Shown in pieces: positions 9,294 to 17,949 of a stretch of 64,000 nucleotides of DNA; the stretch's first letter is position 1, and each line of letters opens with the position of its first letter. The position numbers and the translations under genes were made by a program. The notes beneath the pieces are model-generated. The model was not told where the DNA came from, ran no database searches, and was given only the letters and a program-made list of their open reading frames with translations. Where the stretch lies: positions 248,001-312,000 of the forward strand of contig NZ_PNYA01000001.1 in NCBI RefSeq assembly GCF_002879885.1, given 5' to 3'. This DNA comes from Trinickia dabaoshanensis (GTDB taxonomy: Bacteria; Pseudomonadota; Gammaproteobacteria; Burkholderiales; Burkholderiaceae).

Positions 9294-10651
9294 CGAAGCG
9301 CCGGCAGGCGCTTGCGCGGTGGGGGCAACTGGCCATCGCCTCTTTCGGGCTGGCACTCGCCTCGGCGCAGCCCGTGCATGCCGCCGAGCCGCGCTTCGCG
9401 TTCGCCGTCGTCTCGGGCGTGATGTCGAGCACGGCGGACGAGCCGTCGGCGCAGCGTCTGATCGAAGCGATCGGGCTCGATCAGCGCCTGTCGTTCATGG
9501 TGTACGACGGCAATATCAAGGGGCACGCCGAGCGCTGTGCCGATGCCCTGTTCGCACGGCGCCAGCAATTGCTCGAGGCCGCGGCGGTACCGGTCGTCGT
9601 CATCCCCGGCCAGTATGATTGGGCCGACTGCGCGAGCGCCGCCGGCGGCCGCTACGACGCGGCGGAGCGGCTGGATTTTCTGCGGCAAACGCTCTATTCG
9701 GACACGGCCTCGCTAGGCCGCCCGACGTTGACGTTGACTCGCGAAAGCGAGGTGGCCCGCTTCCGTGCATTTCGCGAGAACGTCCGCTGGGAAGCGAACG
9801 ATACGGTCTTCGTCGGATTGAACGTGGTGGGCGGCAACAACCATTACTCCGATGCGGGCGGACGCAACGGCGAATTCGACGATCGGGCGATCGCCTCCGC
9901 ATTTTGGCTCGAACACGCGGCTGAATACGCGAAGCGGCGGCACGCCAAGGCGCTCGTAGTTTTTGTCGAGGCCGATCCGAATTTCTCGCGCTACGAAGAG
10001 CACGTCGATCGGTTTCCGTGGCTGCGCTTCGCTCGGCGACGCAAGCCCGACGGCTACCTGGAATTCAAGCGCAGCTTGGTGAAAGCCACGCAAACGTTCC
10101 GTGGACCGGTCGTCGTGGTCCATCACGACACGTACGCGCTCCCGAGCGGGTTCGCCATCGATCAACCGTTGTACGACGATAAGGGCGAGCGCATCGCCAA
10201 TTTGACGCGCATTGCCATTGCTCCGCGCGAACCCGCGACGCAATGGATCGTGGTGGATGTGAATTACGGGCGGCCCGCGCCGTTTCGCGTAAGCGTGCGC
10301 GTCATACCGAAGATGCTGCCGATTGCACCGACCGCACCGAGCGCACCGGCCGCGCCGGCGAGTCCGACGCAAGCCCCCGGGCCGGCGAGCAGCACGCTGG
10401 GCCCTTTGAACGAACCGCTTCCGGGGATCCAATACGTCATGCCTGCACCGCCTGCATCGGCACCGCCCGCGCAGCAGCAGGAGCCGCCGTTGCTGCCGGA
10501 TGCGGCCAGCGCGGGGTCGGCACCGACTCTGCCGACGCAGCCGGCACCCGCGGCGCCGGCGTCGCCCGCCTCTCCCGCTAATACATCGCCGGCGCCCGAC
10601 GGCACGGCGCCGGGCGCCGGACGTTACTCAGTGCAGGGTGGGGGCTCCTGA
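9290..10651 (+). CDS. Secreted metallophosphoesterase-like protein with degenerate motifs
   Basis: 453 residues starting with GTG inside the mutS stop (four-base overlap). Residues 1-31 form a Sec signal peptide ending AQPVHA. The body to about residue 340 has the layout of a calcineurin-like phosphoesterase ([51 protein letters not shown]), but the usual GDxxD and GNHD blocks are replaced by DGN and GQYD, so metal binding may be altered or lost. The last 110 residues are Pro/Ala/Ser-rich and probably disordered. Its tail overlaps the end of convergent slyD by 24 bases. Function unknown; phosphoesterase relation is inferred from motif order. Confidence 0.7.
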   Translation: MTKRRQALARWGQLAIASFGLALASAQPVHAAEPRFAFAVVSGVMSSTADEPSAQRLIEAIGLDQRLSFMVYDGNIKGHAERCADALFARRQQLLEAAAVPVVVIPGQYDWADCASAAGGRYDAAERLDFLRQTLYSDTASLGRPTLTLTRESEVARFRAFRENVRWEANDTVFVGLNVVGGNNHYSDAGGRNGEFDDRAIASAFWLEHAAEYAKRRHAKALVVFVEADPNFSRYEEHVDRFPWLRFARRRKPDGYLEFKRSLVKATQTFRGPVVVVHHDTYALPSGFAIDQPLYDDKGERIANLTRIAIAPREPATQWIVVDVNYGRPAPFRVSVRVIPKMLPIAPTAPSAPAAPASPTQAPGPASSTLGPLNEPLPGIQYVMPAPPASAPPAQQQEPPLLPDAASAGSAPTLPTQPAPAAPASPASPANTSPAPDGTAPGAGRYSVQGGGS

Positions 10652-11170
10652 CGCGCTCGGCTCATCGTCGTCGTCTTCATCGACGACTTCGATGCCTTCG
10701 GCACCATGCACGTGCGCATGCTCGATCTCGTCGGCCGTCGCTTCACGCACTTCCTTGACCGTCAGCGCAAAGCGCAAGGCCATACCGGCCAACGGATGAT
10801 TGCCGTCCAGCACGACTTTGTCTTCCGCCAAATCGGTGACCGTGTAGATGAGCGAATCCATCTCGTCGTCGCCGTCCTCGGGTGTGCCTTCGAATTGCAT
10901 GCCGACTTCGAGCGGCTCGGGGAAGCGGTTGCGCGGTTCGATCTTCACGAGTTCGGGGTCGTATTCGCCGAACGCGTCTTGAGGGTCGAGCTGGATCTGC
11001 GTCTCGAAGCCCGCCTCGTGCCCATCGAGCTCTTCCTCGATTTTAGGGAACGTGCCATCATAGCCGCCGTGCAGATAGACCATCGGCTCGTCGCTTTCCT
11101 CGATGAGATTGCCCTGGGCATCCGAGAGCTTGTAAGCGACCGAAACAACGGTGTTCTTTGCGATTTTCAT
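10628..11170 (-). CDS. slyD: FKBP-type peptidyl-prolyl isomerase SlyD
   Basis: 180-residue cytosolic prolyl isomerase/chaperone. It begins MKIAKNTVVSVAYKLSDAQG and has the SlyD layout: split FKBP domain with an insert-in-flap region (PRNRFPEPLEVGMQFE... to VLDGNHPLAGMALRF). The tail is acidic (EDDDDEP) with only HAHVHG as a His patch, much poorer than the metal-binding tail of E. coli SlyD. Start 11170 has GGAG seven bases upstream; an in-frame ATG at 11182 lacks this. A TATAAT on the minus strand (complement of 11194-11199) is its likely -10. Confidence 0.92.
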   Translation of the reverse strand: MKIAKNTVVSVAYKLSDAQGNLIEESDEPMVYLHGGYDGTFPKIEEELDGHEAGFETQIQLDPQDAFGEYDPELVKIEPRNRFPEPLEVGMQFEGTPEDGDDEMDSLIYTVTDLAEDKVVLDGNHPLAGMALRFALTVKEVREATADEIEHAHVHGAEGIEVVDEDDDDEPSASGAPTLH

Positions 11171-11193
11171 TCGAGTCTCCAAAATACGGTTCC

Positions 11194-11199
11194 ATTATA
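11194..11199 (-). promoter_or_regulatory. Likely slyD -10 element
   Basis: Perfect TATAAT on the minus strand, 23 bases upstream of the slyD ATG and just ahead of the divergent oxygenase start codon at 11202. The -35 region is weak. Transcription of the two genes must therefore overlap or compete. Confidence 0.55.
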
Positions 11200-11201
11200 C
11201 G

Positions 11202-12443
11202 ATGCCCAAGCGGCCCCTCGACGATCGGGCCGGTACGGCCGCCACGTCCACCCCATCCGTGGCGCTCGCCGCGCCCCCTTCCCCCGACGTGCCGACGCCG
11301 CTGCTAGGCGGTCTGACGCCGTCGCAATTCATGCGGCGTTATTGGCAAAAAAAGCCTCTGTTGATTCGTGGCGCCATCGCGGATGTCACGCCCCCGCTCT
11401 CGCGCGATGCCCTTTTCGAACTCGCTTGCGGCGATGATGCCGAAGCACGCCTGATCTCTCAGGTGCGCGGCCGCTGGAGTCTCGAACACGGCCCGTTCGA
11501 TCTCGACGCGTTGCCGAGTATCAAGCGCCGCGAATGGACGCTGCTCGTTCAAGGCGTCGATCTTCACGACGATCGCGCCCGCGCCCTGCTCGAACGCTTT
11601 CGCTTCGTACCCGACGCCCGCCTCGACGATCTGATGATCTCGTATGCGACGGACGGTGGCGGCGTAGGCCCGCATTTCGATTCGTACGACGTCTTTCTGC
11701 TGCAGGTGCACGGCAAGCGCCGCTGGCGCATCTCGGCCCAGCGCGATTTGACGTTAAAACCAGGACTGCCGTTGAAGGTTTTACAGCATTTCGAAGCCGA
11801 CGAGGAGTGGGTGCTCGAGCCCGGCGACATGCTGTACCTGCCACCGCACATCGCGCATGACGGCGTGGCCGAGGGCGAGTGCATGACCTGCTCGATCGGC
11901 TTTCGCGCGCCCTCGGCGAACGAGTTGATCGGCCAGTTTTTGTACTATTTGGCGGAACGAGGCGAGGTTGCGCATTCGCAAGCAGGCGAGCGGCTCTATC
12001 GCGATCCCAAGCAAGCCGCCGTCGCGCATCCGGCCAAGCTGCCCGGTGCCATGGTGGAGGAACTTGGCGCGATCCTTGCGAGGCTGCGATGGACACAACG
12101 CGACTTGGTTTCGTTCCTCGGCAGCTATCTGAGCGAGCCCAAGTCGCAAGTGGTGTTCGACGCGCCCGATCGGCCGCTTGCCGAAGCGGCATTCATCCGG
12201 CGCGCGCAAGCGTCGGGCATCCGGCTCGACAACAAGACGGCGCTCCTGTATGGCGAGCGGACCTACTTTATCAACGGCGAGGAATCGGCCTTTGGGCATA
12301 GCCGAAAATGGCTCTGCGAATTGGCCGATGTTCGGCGCATTGAGGGGAAACGCTTTGTAACACTCTCGGCCGATCGATCGATGACAGCGTTGCTATACGA
12401 GTGGTATCGTGCCGGCTGGGTTCGAGTCGGCGCAATTTCATGA
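11202..12443 (+). CDS. roxA: Cupin/JmjC-type ribosomal protein oxygenase (RoxA/YcfD-like)
   Basis: 413-residue Fe(II)/2-oxoglutarate oxygenase of the family that hydroxylates an arginine of ribosomal protein L16. The JmjC/cupin core shows TPSQFMRRYWQKKPLLIRGA at the N-terminus, GPHFDSYDVFLLQV (the HxD metal ligands) and LYLPPHIAHDG (distal His ligand). A C-terminal winged-helix-like half follows, as in E. coli YcfD. ATG 11202 is the only start close to the domain; the frame upstream runs back into the slyD leader. Divergent from slyD with 31 bases between start codons. Confidence 0.88.
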   Translation: MPKRPLDDRAGTAATSTPSVALAAPPSPDVPTPLLGGLTPSQFMRRYWQKKPLLIRGAIADVTPPLSRDALFELACGDDAEARLISQVRGRWSLEHGPFDLDALPSIKRREWTLLVQGVDLHDDRARALLERFRFVPDARLDDLMISYATDGGGVGPHFDSYDVFLLQVHGKRRWRISAQRDLTLKPGLPLKVLQHFEADEEWVLEPGDMLYLPPHIAHDGVAEGECMTCSIGFRAPSANELIGQFLYYLAERGEVAHSQAGERLYRDPKQAAVAHPAKLPGAMVEELGAILARLRWTQRDLVSFLGSYLSEPKSQVVFDAPDRPLAEAAFIRRAQASGIRLDNKTALLYGERTYFINGEESAFGHSRKWLCELADVRRIEGKRFVTLSADRSMTALLYEWYRAGWVRVGAIS

Positions 12444-12537
12444 AGCTGGCCGCCCCAACCTATCGATTACGGTTAAATTCTGTATGAGAAAGGCAACGTA
12501 TTGACCCTGCTTTGTCGACGGTCGGTACGAAAGTGCA

Positions 12538-12543
12538 TATAAT
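12538..12543 (+). promoter_or_regulatory. -10 element of the Ala-rich lipoprotein gene
   Basis: TATAAT about 130 bases upstream of the lipoprotein start. The best -35 (TTGTCG at 12512-12517) is at a long 20-base spacing; TTGACC at 12501 is too far. The transcript would have a leader of roughly 120 bases. Confidence 0.5.
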
Positions 12544-12672
12544 TTCCGCCCAAGCCGTGGGGAAGATTCACGCTCTGAAGTGCATCCCACCAGCGGCCTA
12601 GGTTGGTGTTGGAGCACATTACCGGTATTATTTCGCGCTGTTGCTTACCTTTAACCATAAAAGGACGTGATC

Positions 12673-12957
12673 ATGAAGAAATCCCTCCTCGTAGCATCCC
12701 TGTTGGCTGCTGTAGCACTTGCTGCGTGCAACAAGAGCAGCGACCAAAACGCTGCCGCTCCGGCTAGCGACGCCGCTGCTGCTTCGGCTCCCGCCGCTGC
12801 CGCTTCGGACGCAGGCACGGCTGCTTCGGGCGCTGCTGCTGCTGCGAGCGATGCCACGGCTGCTGCGAGCGATGCTGGCGCTGCTGCTTCGAGCGCTGCT
12901 GCTGCTTCGGACGCTGGCGCTTCGGCCGCTGCTCCTGCTTCGGGCGCAAGCCAGTAA
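12673..12957 (+). CDS. Small Ala/Ser-rich lipoprotein
   Basis: 94 residues. Residues 1-18 are a lipoprotein signal peptide ending with the lipobox LAAC (Cys19). After NKSSDQN the mature part is almost only Ala, Ser, Asp and Gly with repeated AASDA units, suggesting a long helix or a disordered tether in the periplasm. The alanine codons are unusually often GCT, unlike the GCG/GCC of neighbours. ATG 12673 has AAGGA upstream; a GTG at 12667 is in frame but less likely. A strong promoter hexamer precedes and a perfect terminator follows, so it is a single-gene unit. Function unknown. Confidence 0.85.
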   Translation: MKKSLLVASLLAAVALAACNKSSDQNAAAPASDAAAASAPAAAASDAGTAASGAAAAASDATAAASDAGAAASSAAAASDAGASAAAPASGASQ

Positions 12958-12974
12958 GCATCTGCCTGTTTCAA

Positions 12975-13013
12975 GGCAACAAAAAACCGGCCATGTGCCG
13001 GTTTTTTGTTGCC
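12975..13013. terminator. Perfect 17-bp bidirectional terminator
   Basis: Left arm 12975-12991 and right arm 12997-13013 are exact reverse complements around a five-base CATGT loop, with A6 and T6 runs in the arms. It can terminate the lipoprotein transcript on + and the MBL hydrolase transcript on -. Confidence 0.93.
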
Positions 13014-13063
13014 CGCTCGTTCCTCACATACGCTAAAACCGCCTGCCGCTCCCTTCCCCCGCC

Positions 13064-13846
13064 CTAGCCTGCGCCACAACCGAGCCAGTCGAACCCGAGC
13101 TCCTGCGTCGCAACCATGACCTCTTCGGTCGCGGAACCCAATACGTGCGCGAGCGCGGCTTGCGCGAGCTCAGGCGAATTATTTTGCTGACTCAAATGAG
13201 CGGCGACGACGTGCGTCAGTCGCGTTCTATCCAACGCCGACAAAATTTGCGCCGCGGCATCGTTGCTCAAATGCCCGTGATTGCCGCCGATACGCGCCTT
13301 CAGCGACTGCGGATAACGGCTCGTGGCGAGCATGCGCGTATCGTGATTGCATTCGAGGACGAGCGCATCGCAACCAGTCAGCATCGCCGTGATATGCGGC
13401 GTGGAGGTACCGACGTCAGTCAGGACTCCTAATCGACGCGCGCCGTCGGAGAAAACGAATTGGAGCGGCTCGCGGGCGTCGTGAGGCACGGTGTAGGGCC
13501 GCACCTCGAGATCGCCGATCGAGACCGTCTCGTCGCCCCACAGCACGTGCAAATCGATATCGGCGTTGTCCGCGCCGACCGCTTTGGCCGTGCCCCAGCT
13601 CATATAGAGCGGCAACGACCACTTGCGGGCGAGCGTGAGCGCGCTGCCGATATGGTCGCTATGTTCGTGAGTGATGACGATGGCATCGAGCGCGTCGATG
13701 CCGTATTGGAGCCGCGCTAGGCGCCGCTCGAGTTCCTTTGCGGAGAATCCGCAATCGAGCAGCACGCGTGTGGTGGTGTGGCCGCTGGCGGCCTCGACGA
13801 CGAGGGCATTGCCCTCGCTACCGCTGCCGAGGCTAGCAAAACGCAT
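13064..13846 (-). CDS. MBL-fold metallohydrolase (YycJ/WalJ-like)
   Basis: 260-residue metallo-beta-lactamase-fold protein. The signature THEHSDH near residue 60 supplies the zinc ligands; further conserved blocks are GSGSEGNALVVE at the N-terminus, LECNHD and GNHGHLSNDAA. The sequence resembles the YycJ group, thought to be exonuclease-like hydrolases, more than beta-lactamases or glyoxalase II. It starts ten bases after the end of bamC and is last in the dapA-bamC series. Substrate not known from sequence. Confidence 0.85.
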   Translation of the reverse strand: MRFASLGSGSEGNALVVEAASGHTTTRVLLDCGFSAKELERRLARLQYGIDALDAIVITHEHSDHIGSALTLARKWSLPLYMSWGTAKAVGADNADIDLHVLWGDETVSIGDLEVRPYTVPHDAREPLQFVFSDGARRLGVLTDVGTSTPHITAMLTGCDALVLECNHDTRMLATSRYPQSLKARIGGNHGHLSNDAAAQILSALDRTRLTHVVAAHLSQQNNSPELAQAALAHVLGSATEEVMVATQELGFDWLGCGAG

Positions 13847-13856
13847 GGCGTGGAGA

Positions 13857-14993
13857 TTAGTTCAATTGCGCGTGAAGCAGCGAGATGATGTTTTTGGCCT
13901 CGGCCGACGCGTCGATCTGGCCATTGGCGTCGAGCACCGATACCTCGGTGCCGGACCCGTTGCCGCGCACGTTCACCAGGAATTCCTTGCCGGTCTTTTG
14001 CTTCGGCGCGCTGCTGAAGAACAGCTTGCCGAACAGCCCATCGCGCTTGAGTTCTTCCGTCGAGTCGGCGTAACGAACGTAGTAGAGGCCCTTTTCGCGA
14101 TCGCGATTGTCGACCGTGAAGTTCGTGCGATCGAGCGCAAGACCCACGCGCAACCAGGCGACGTCGAATCGATCGGCGAGCGCGAGCGTCGTTGCCCCGC
14201 CGCTCATATCGACCGTGGCAGGCGCCGACGCGGACCGCGCATCGGTCAGCAACTGCTTCGATTGCGCATCGGTCAAGCCGAATTGCTCCATCAGCTTGGC
14301 GAGGAACACGGCTTCGAGCACCGGGTTGCGCGGACGCTCGACCCAGCGCGAGGAATCTTTGTCCTGCCCCGTCAACATCTCTTCGAGCGCGCTATGCGTG
14401 ATCGAGATATCGGTCGAGCCGTCGGCCCCGCGTACGACCAGGGTACGGAAGCGGTCGCGCGTGCCAGACGAGTACGCGAAATCGATCAAGTGGCCGATCG
14501 TGCGGCGGAACCAGTCGTCCGGAATGTTGGCGCGGTTCTCGGCCCAATCGGTCGTCATGATGCCCGTTGCCGGGGTATCGGTCTTGAGCACGAAGCCGTT
14601 GTTCTTCCAGAACTCTTCGAGCTGCGGCCACAACTGCTCGGGCGAGCGCCCGTCGACGACGAGCCAACGGCGATCGCCGTCGCGTTCGACATGCATGCCG
14701 AGCGGATCGTGCGCCGTCGGCACACCCTCGCTCGAATTGCCGGCCGCGGTGACGTTACGCGTGGGCGCGCCGCCCAACGCGGCGCTGACCGGCGGCGCGG
14801 TGTACTGCGGCTGCGTCTTCGCTTCTTGCAGGTCGCTCGGCACCTTCAGCGGCGGGGCCGAACCCGTCGTCTTGTAATCGACGCGGTCGGAGGCGAACCA
14901 ATCGTTGAGCGTATCGCAGCCCGCGAGCGAGGAAATCGCGAGCACGAGCGCGGCTGCGCGGATGGCATGGATGGAGAAAGCGGAACGTTTCAT
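13857..14993 (-). CDS. bamC: Outer membrane assembly lipoprotein BamC
   Basis: 378-residue lipoprotein component of the BAM complex that inserts beta-barrel proteins in the outer membrane. The signal peptide ends with lipobox LAGC (Cys26), followed by the unstructured stretch (DYKTTGSAPPLKVPSDL) that binds BamD in E. coli BamC. Two helix-grip domains follow (about 100-215 and 255-370). ATG 14993 has AAGGACC upstream; the longer open frame to 15335 overlaps dapA and is rejected. It lies directly downstream of dapA, as in other proteobacteria. Confidence 0.92.
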   Translation of the reverse strand: MKRSAFSIHAIRAAALVLAISSLAGCDTLNDWFASDRVDYKTTGSAPPLKVPSDLQEAKTQPQYTAPPVSAALGGAPTRNVTAAGNSSEGVPTAHDPLGMHVERDGDRRWLVVDGRSPEQLWPQLEEFWKNNGFVLKTDTPATGIMTTDWAENRANIPDDWFRRTIGHLIDFAYSSGTRDRFRTLVVRGADGSTDISITHSALEEMLTGQDKDSSRWVERPRNPVLEAVFLAKLMEQFGLTDAQSKQLLTDARSASAPATVDMSGGATTLALADRFDVAWLRVGLALDRTNFTVDNRDREKGLYYVRYADSTEELKRDGLFGKLFFSSAPKQKTGKEFLVNVRGNGSGTEVSVLDANGQIDASAEAKNIISLLHAQLN

Positions 14994-15106
14994 GAGGTCC
15001 TTCGTGATGCGCAACCGACGGCGCCGAGCGTATGACTCAGACACGGTATCGACGTCGATGAATGCAATGAATCCGATGCGGCCGCGACGCTGCCCGCTCG
15101 GCCCTG

Positions 15107-16024
15107 TTAGGCCAACAGGCCCGCTTCGGCGAGCGCGGCGCGTACCGTCTCGTGGCACCGCGAATCGAGCGGCGTGAGCGGCAGCCGAATGCCGCCCTTC
15201 ATCCGCCCCATCTGCTCGAGCGCCCATTTCACCGGAATCGGATTCGATTCGATGAACAGGTGCTTGTGCAGCGAGAGCAGCTTGAAATGAATATCGCGCG
15301 CCGTCTTCACGTCGCCCGCGAGCGCCGCCTTGCACAGCTCGCTCATCGCGCGCGGCGCGACGTTCGCCGTCACGGAGATGTTGCCGTGCCCGCCCAGGAG
15401 CATCAGCGCGATCGCCGTCGGGTCGTCGCCGCTGAAAATCGAGAAATGCGCGGGGGCGGCTTTGATCAGTTGCGCCGCGCGGTCGATGTTGCCCGTGGCG
15501 TCCTTGATACCGATGATGCCGGGCACTTGCGCGAGGCGCAGCGCCGTCTCGTTCGACATATCGGCAACGGTGCGGCCCGGCACGTTGTACAGGATGACGG
15601 GGAGATCGACCGATTCCGCGATTTTCGCGAAATGGCGATAGATCCCCTCTTGCGTCGGCTTGTTGTAGTACGGCACGACTTGCAGCGTGGCATCCGCGCC
15701 GACGGCCTTCGCTTGTTTCGTCAGCTCGACCGCCTCGACGGTCGAATTGCCGCCCGCGCCGGCGATGACGGGGATGCGCCCGGCCGTATGTTCCACGGCC
15801 GTCTTGATCATGAGAATGTGCTCTTCGACCGACAACGTGGCCGATTCGCCGCTCGTTCCGACGACCACGAGCGCGTCGGTCCCTTCGTCGATATGCCAGT
15901 CGATCAGCTTGCGAAACGCCGGCAGATCGAGCCCGCCGTCTTCGAGCATCGGCGTGACGATCGCAGGAATGCTGCCGCGAATGCGCAGGCCGCCTTGGGT
16001 GCCGCTGGATGTGCCGTTAGCCAT
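15107..16024 (-). CDS. dapA: 4-hydroxy-tetrahydrodipicolinate synthase DapA
   Basis: 305-residue class I aldolase that condenses pyruvate with aspartate semialdehyde in lysine and peptidoglycan precursor synthesis. Motifs are [31 protein letters not shown] (active-site Tyr) and [11 protein letters not shown] (Schiff-base Lys). The MANGTSSG start at 16024 is chosen because the family begins close to there; an in-frame ATG at 16042 would add six residues and neither has a clear ribosome site. Precedes bamC on the same strand. Confidence 0.95.
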   Translation of the reverse strand: MANGTSSGTQGGLRIRGSIPAIVTPMLEDGGLDLPAFRKLIDWHIDEGTDALVVVGTSGESATLSVEEHILMIKTAVEHTAGRIPVIAGAGGNSTVEAVELTKQAKAVGADATLQVVPYYNKPTQEGIYRHFAKIAESVDLPVILYNVPGRTVADMSNETALRLAQVPGIIGIKDATGNIDRAAQLIKAAPAHFSIFSGDDPTAIALMLLGGHGNISVTANVAPRAMSELCKAALAGDVKTARDIHFKLLSLHKHLFIESNPIPVKWALEQMGRMKGGIRLPLTPLDSRCHETVRAALAEAGLLA

Positions 16025-16066
16025 GAAACGCCATGAATTCAAACGTGAAAGCGCGATTGTAGCGGA

Positions 16067-16705
16067 TTAGCCGCCCAAATCGTAACGTGCGAGCGCCGCG
16101 CCTTCGATCGCGCTCTCGCCGCGCGGCAGAACCGGCAGCGCGGCGCAGATGCGCTGGACGAAAGCGGGCCGCGGCAATGCCACGTAACCGTCTTCGTACG
16201 CGACGACCGTCAACTGCCCGTGAACGGCTTCCAGCAACTCGCCGGGAGCCAGCAAGAACGCCGGATTCGACGGCTTTCCGAGCGTCTCGTTGCCGCGGGC
16301 GAACGTCTCGTAGAGCAAAATCCCGCCCGGCGCCAGCCACTGAGCAAGCCGCGGCAGCAGCGGCCGGTACAGGTAGTTCGTGACGACGACCGCCGAAAAG
16401 CGCTGCGCCGGCGGCAGCGGCCAAGCGCTGCCGTCCTCGAGGTCGGCGCAGACGGTATGCACGCCGTCGATCGAGGCCAGCGCGGCGAGCGCGGGCTGTG
16501 CGCGATCGATCGCGACGACCGGATGCCCTCGGCTCGCGAACCAGCGCGCATGGCGGCCGCTGCCGGCCGCGATATCGAGCACCGCGCCACCCGGCGCGAC
16601 GAGGTGGGACCAGCGCGCGATCCACGGCGAAGGCTCGCTCCCGCCTTCGTTAGGCGAGCGCGGCGCGCTATCGTGAATACCGGGGATGTCGTGCGTGGCG
16701 CTCAT
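16067..16705 (-). CDS. Class I SAM-dependent methyltransferase
   Basis: 212 residues with a Rossmann-type SAM site: motif I VLDIAAGSGRHARWFA, the acidic residue in VVAIDRAQ, motif III CADLEDGSAWPL and the post-motif RFSAVVVTNYLYRP. The sequence resembles the TehB/methyltransf_11 type proteins found next to dapA and trpS in Burkholderia. Substrate cannot be deduced. It lies between trpS and dapA in the same orientation with short gaps, so it is probably cotranscribed. Confidence 0.8.
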   Translation of the reverse strand: MSATHDIPGIHDSAPRSPNEGGSEPSPWIARWSHLVAPGGAVLDIAAGSGRHARWFASRGHPVVAIDRAQPALAALASIDGVHTVCADLEDGSAWPLPPAQRFSAVVVTNYLYRPLLPRLAQWLAPGGILLYETFARGNETLGKPSNPAFLLAPGELLEAVHGQLTVVAYEDGYVALPRPAFVQRICAALPVLPRGESAIEGAALARYDLGG

Positions 16706-16742
16706 CCGCGCCCGCTCCCGCCTCGCTGCCCCCGCGACGGCC

Positions 16743-17945
16743 TCATGAGTACGACAGCCCCATCGCCTCGCGCACGTCGCGCATCGTTTCCGTCGCGAAC
16801 TTGCGCGCCTTGTCGCAGCCGTCGGCGACGATCGCGCGAAGCAAAGACGGATCGTCCATGTATTTCTGCGCGCGTTCGAGCATCGGCTGTTGTTCGCGCA
16901 AAATGCCTTCGATCACGGGCTGCTTGCATTCGAGGCAGCCGATCCCGGCTGAGCGGCAACCCTTTTGCACCCATTCGTGCGTCGATTCGTCGGAATAGAC
17001 CTGATGCAGTTGCCAAACCGGGCACTTGTCCGGATCGCCCGGATCGGTGCGGCGCACACGCGCCGGGTCGGTCGGCATCGTGCGGACCTTCTTCGTGATC
17101 GTCTCGGCATCCTCACGCAGACCGATCGTGTTGCCGTAAGACTTCGACATTTTCTGCCCGTCGAGACCCGGCATGCGCGACGCCTTCGTCAGCATCACTT
17201 GCGGCTCGACGAGGATGATCTTGCGCGAACCTTCGAGATAGCCGAACAGCCGCTCGCGATCGCTCATCGACAGGCTTTGCGACTCTTGCAGCATCGCGCG
17301 TGCTTGCTCGAGCGCCTCGTCGTCCCCGTCCTGCTGATACGCGACGCGCAACTCGTGATAGAGCTTGGCGCGCTTGCCGCCGAGCTTTTTCGCCGCTTCG
17401 AGCGCCTTTTCCTCGAAGCCCGGCTCGCGCCCATACAGGTGGTTGAAACGGCGGGCGATCTCGCGCGTCATCTCGACGTGCGGCACCTGGTCCTCGCCCA
17501 CGGGCACGAGCGAAGCGCGGTACAGCAAAATGTCGGCGGCCATCAGCACCGGATAGCCGAGGAAGCCGTACGTGGACAAGTCTTTGTCCTTGAGCTTCTC
17601 CATCTGCTCCTTATAGGTCGGCACGCGTTCGAGCCAGCCAAGCGGCGCGCTCATGCCGAGCAGCAGCGCCAGTTCGGCGTGCTCGGGCACGCGGCTCTGG
17701 ATGAACAGCGTCGCCTGCGCCGGATCGATACCGGAGGCCAGCCAATCGATCAGCACTTCCCAAACGTTCTTTTCGATGACCTCGGGCGTTTCGTAGTGCG
17801 TGGTGAGCGCGTGCCAATCGACGACGCAAAAGAAACACGGGTATTCCGATTGGAGCCGGACCCAGTTCTTGAGGACACCGTGGTAGTGGCCGAGGTGGAG
17901 CGACCCGGTGGGGCGCATGCCGGAGAAGATGCGGTCTGGAAACAT
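16743..17945 (-). CDS. trpS: Tryptophanyl-tRNA synthetase TrpS
   Basis: 400-residue class I aminoacyl-tRNA synthetase charging tRNA-Trp. The HIGH-like motif is GSLHLGHYHG (about residue 14-23) and the KMSKS loop is QKMSKSYGNT. It is longer than E. coli TrpS (334), with an insert containing three helices after VPTYKEQ and a Cys-containing segment (GIGCLECKQPV) near the C-terminus, features I associate with beta-proteobacterial forms. It starts four bases after the M50 peptidase stop and is cotranscribed with it. Confidence 0.95.
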   Translation of the reverse strand: MFPDRIFSGMRPTGSLHLGHYHGVLKNWVRLQSEYPCFFCVVDWHALTTHYETPEVIEKNVWEVLIDWLASGIDPAQATLFIQSRVPEHAELALLLGMSAPLGWLERVPTYKEQMEKLKDKDLSTYGFLGYPVLMAADILLYRASLVPVGEDQVPHVEMTREIARRFNHLYGREPGFEEKALEAAKKLGGKRAKLYHELRVAYQQDGDDEALEQARAMLQESQSLSMSDRERLFGYLEGSRKIILVEPQVMLTKASRMPGLDGQKMSKSYGNTIGLREDAETITKKVRTMPTDPARVRRTDPGDPDKCPVWQLHQVYSDESTHEWVQKGCRSAGIGCLECKQPVIEGILREQQPMLERAQKYMDDPSLLRAIVADGCDKARKFATETMRDVREAMGLSYS

Positions 17946-17949
17946 GGTG

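Noticed and set aside
7554-9356. A 600-codon frame opposite mutS
   Set aside because: Antisense mirror of mutS with Arg-rich, low-complexity sequence.
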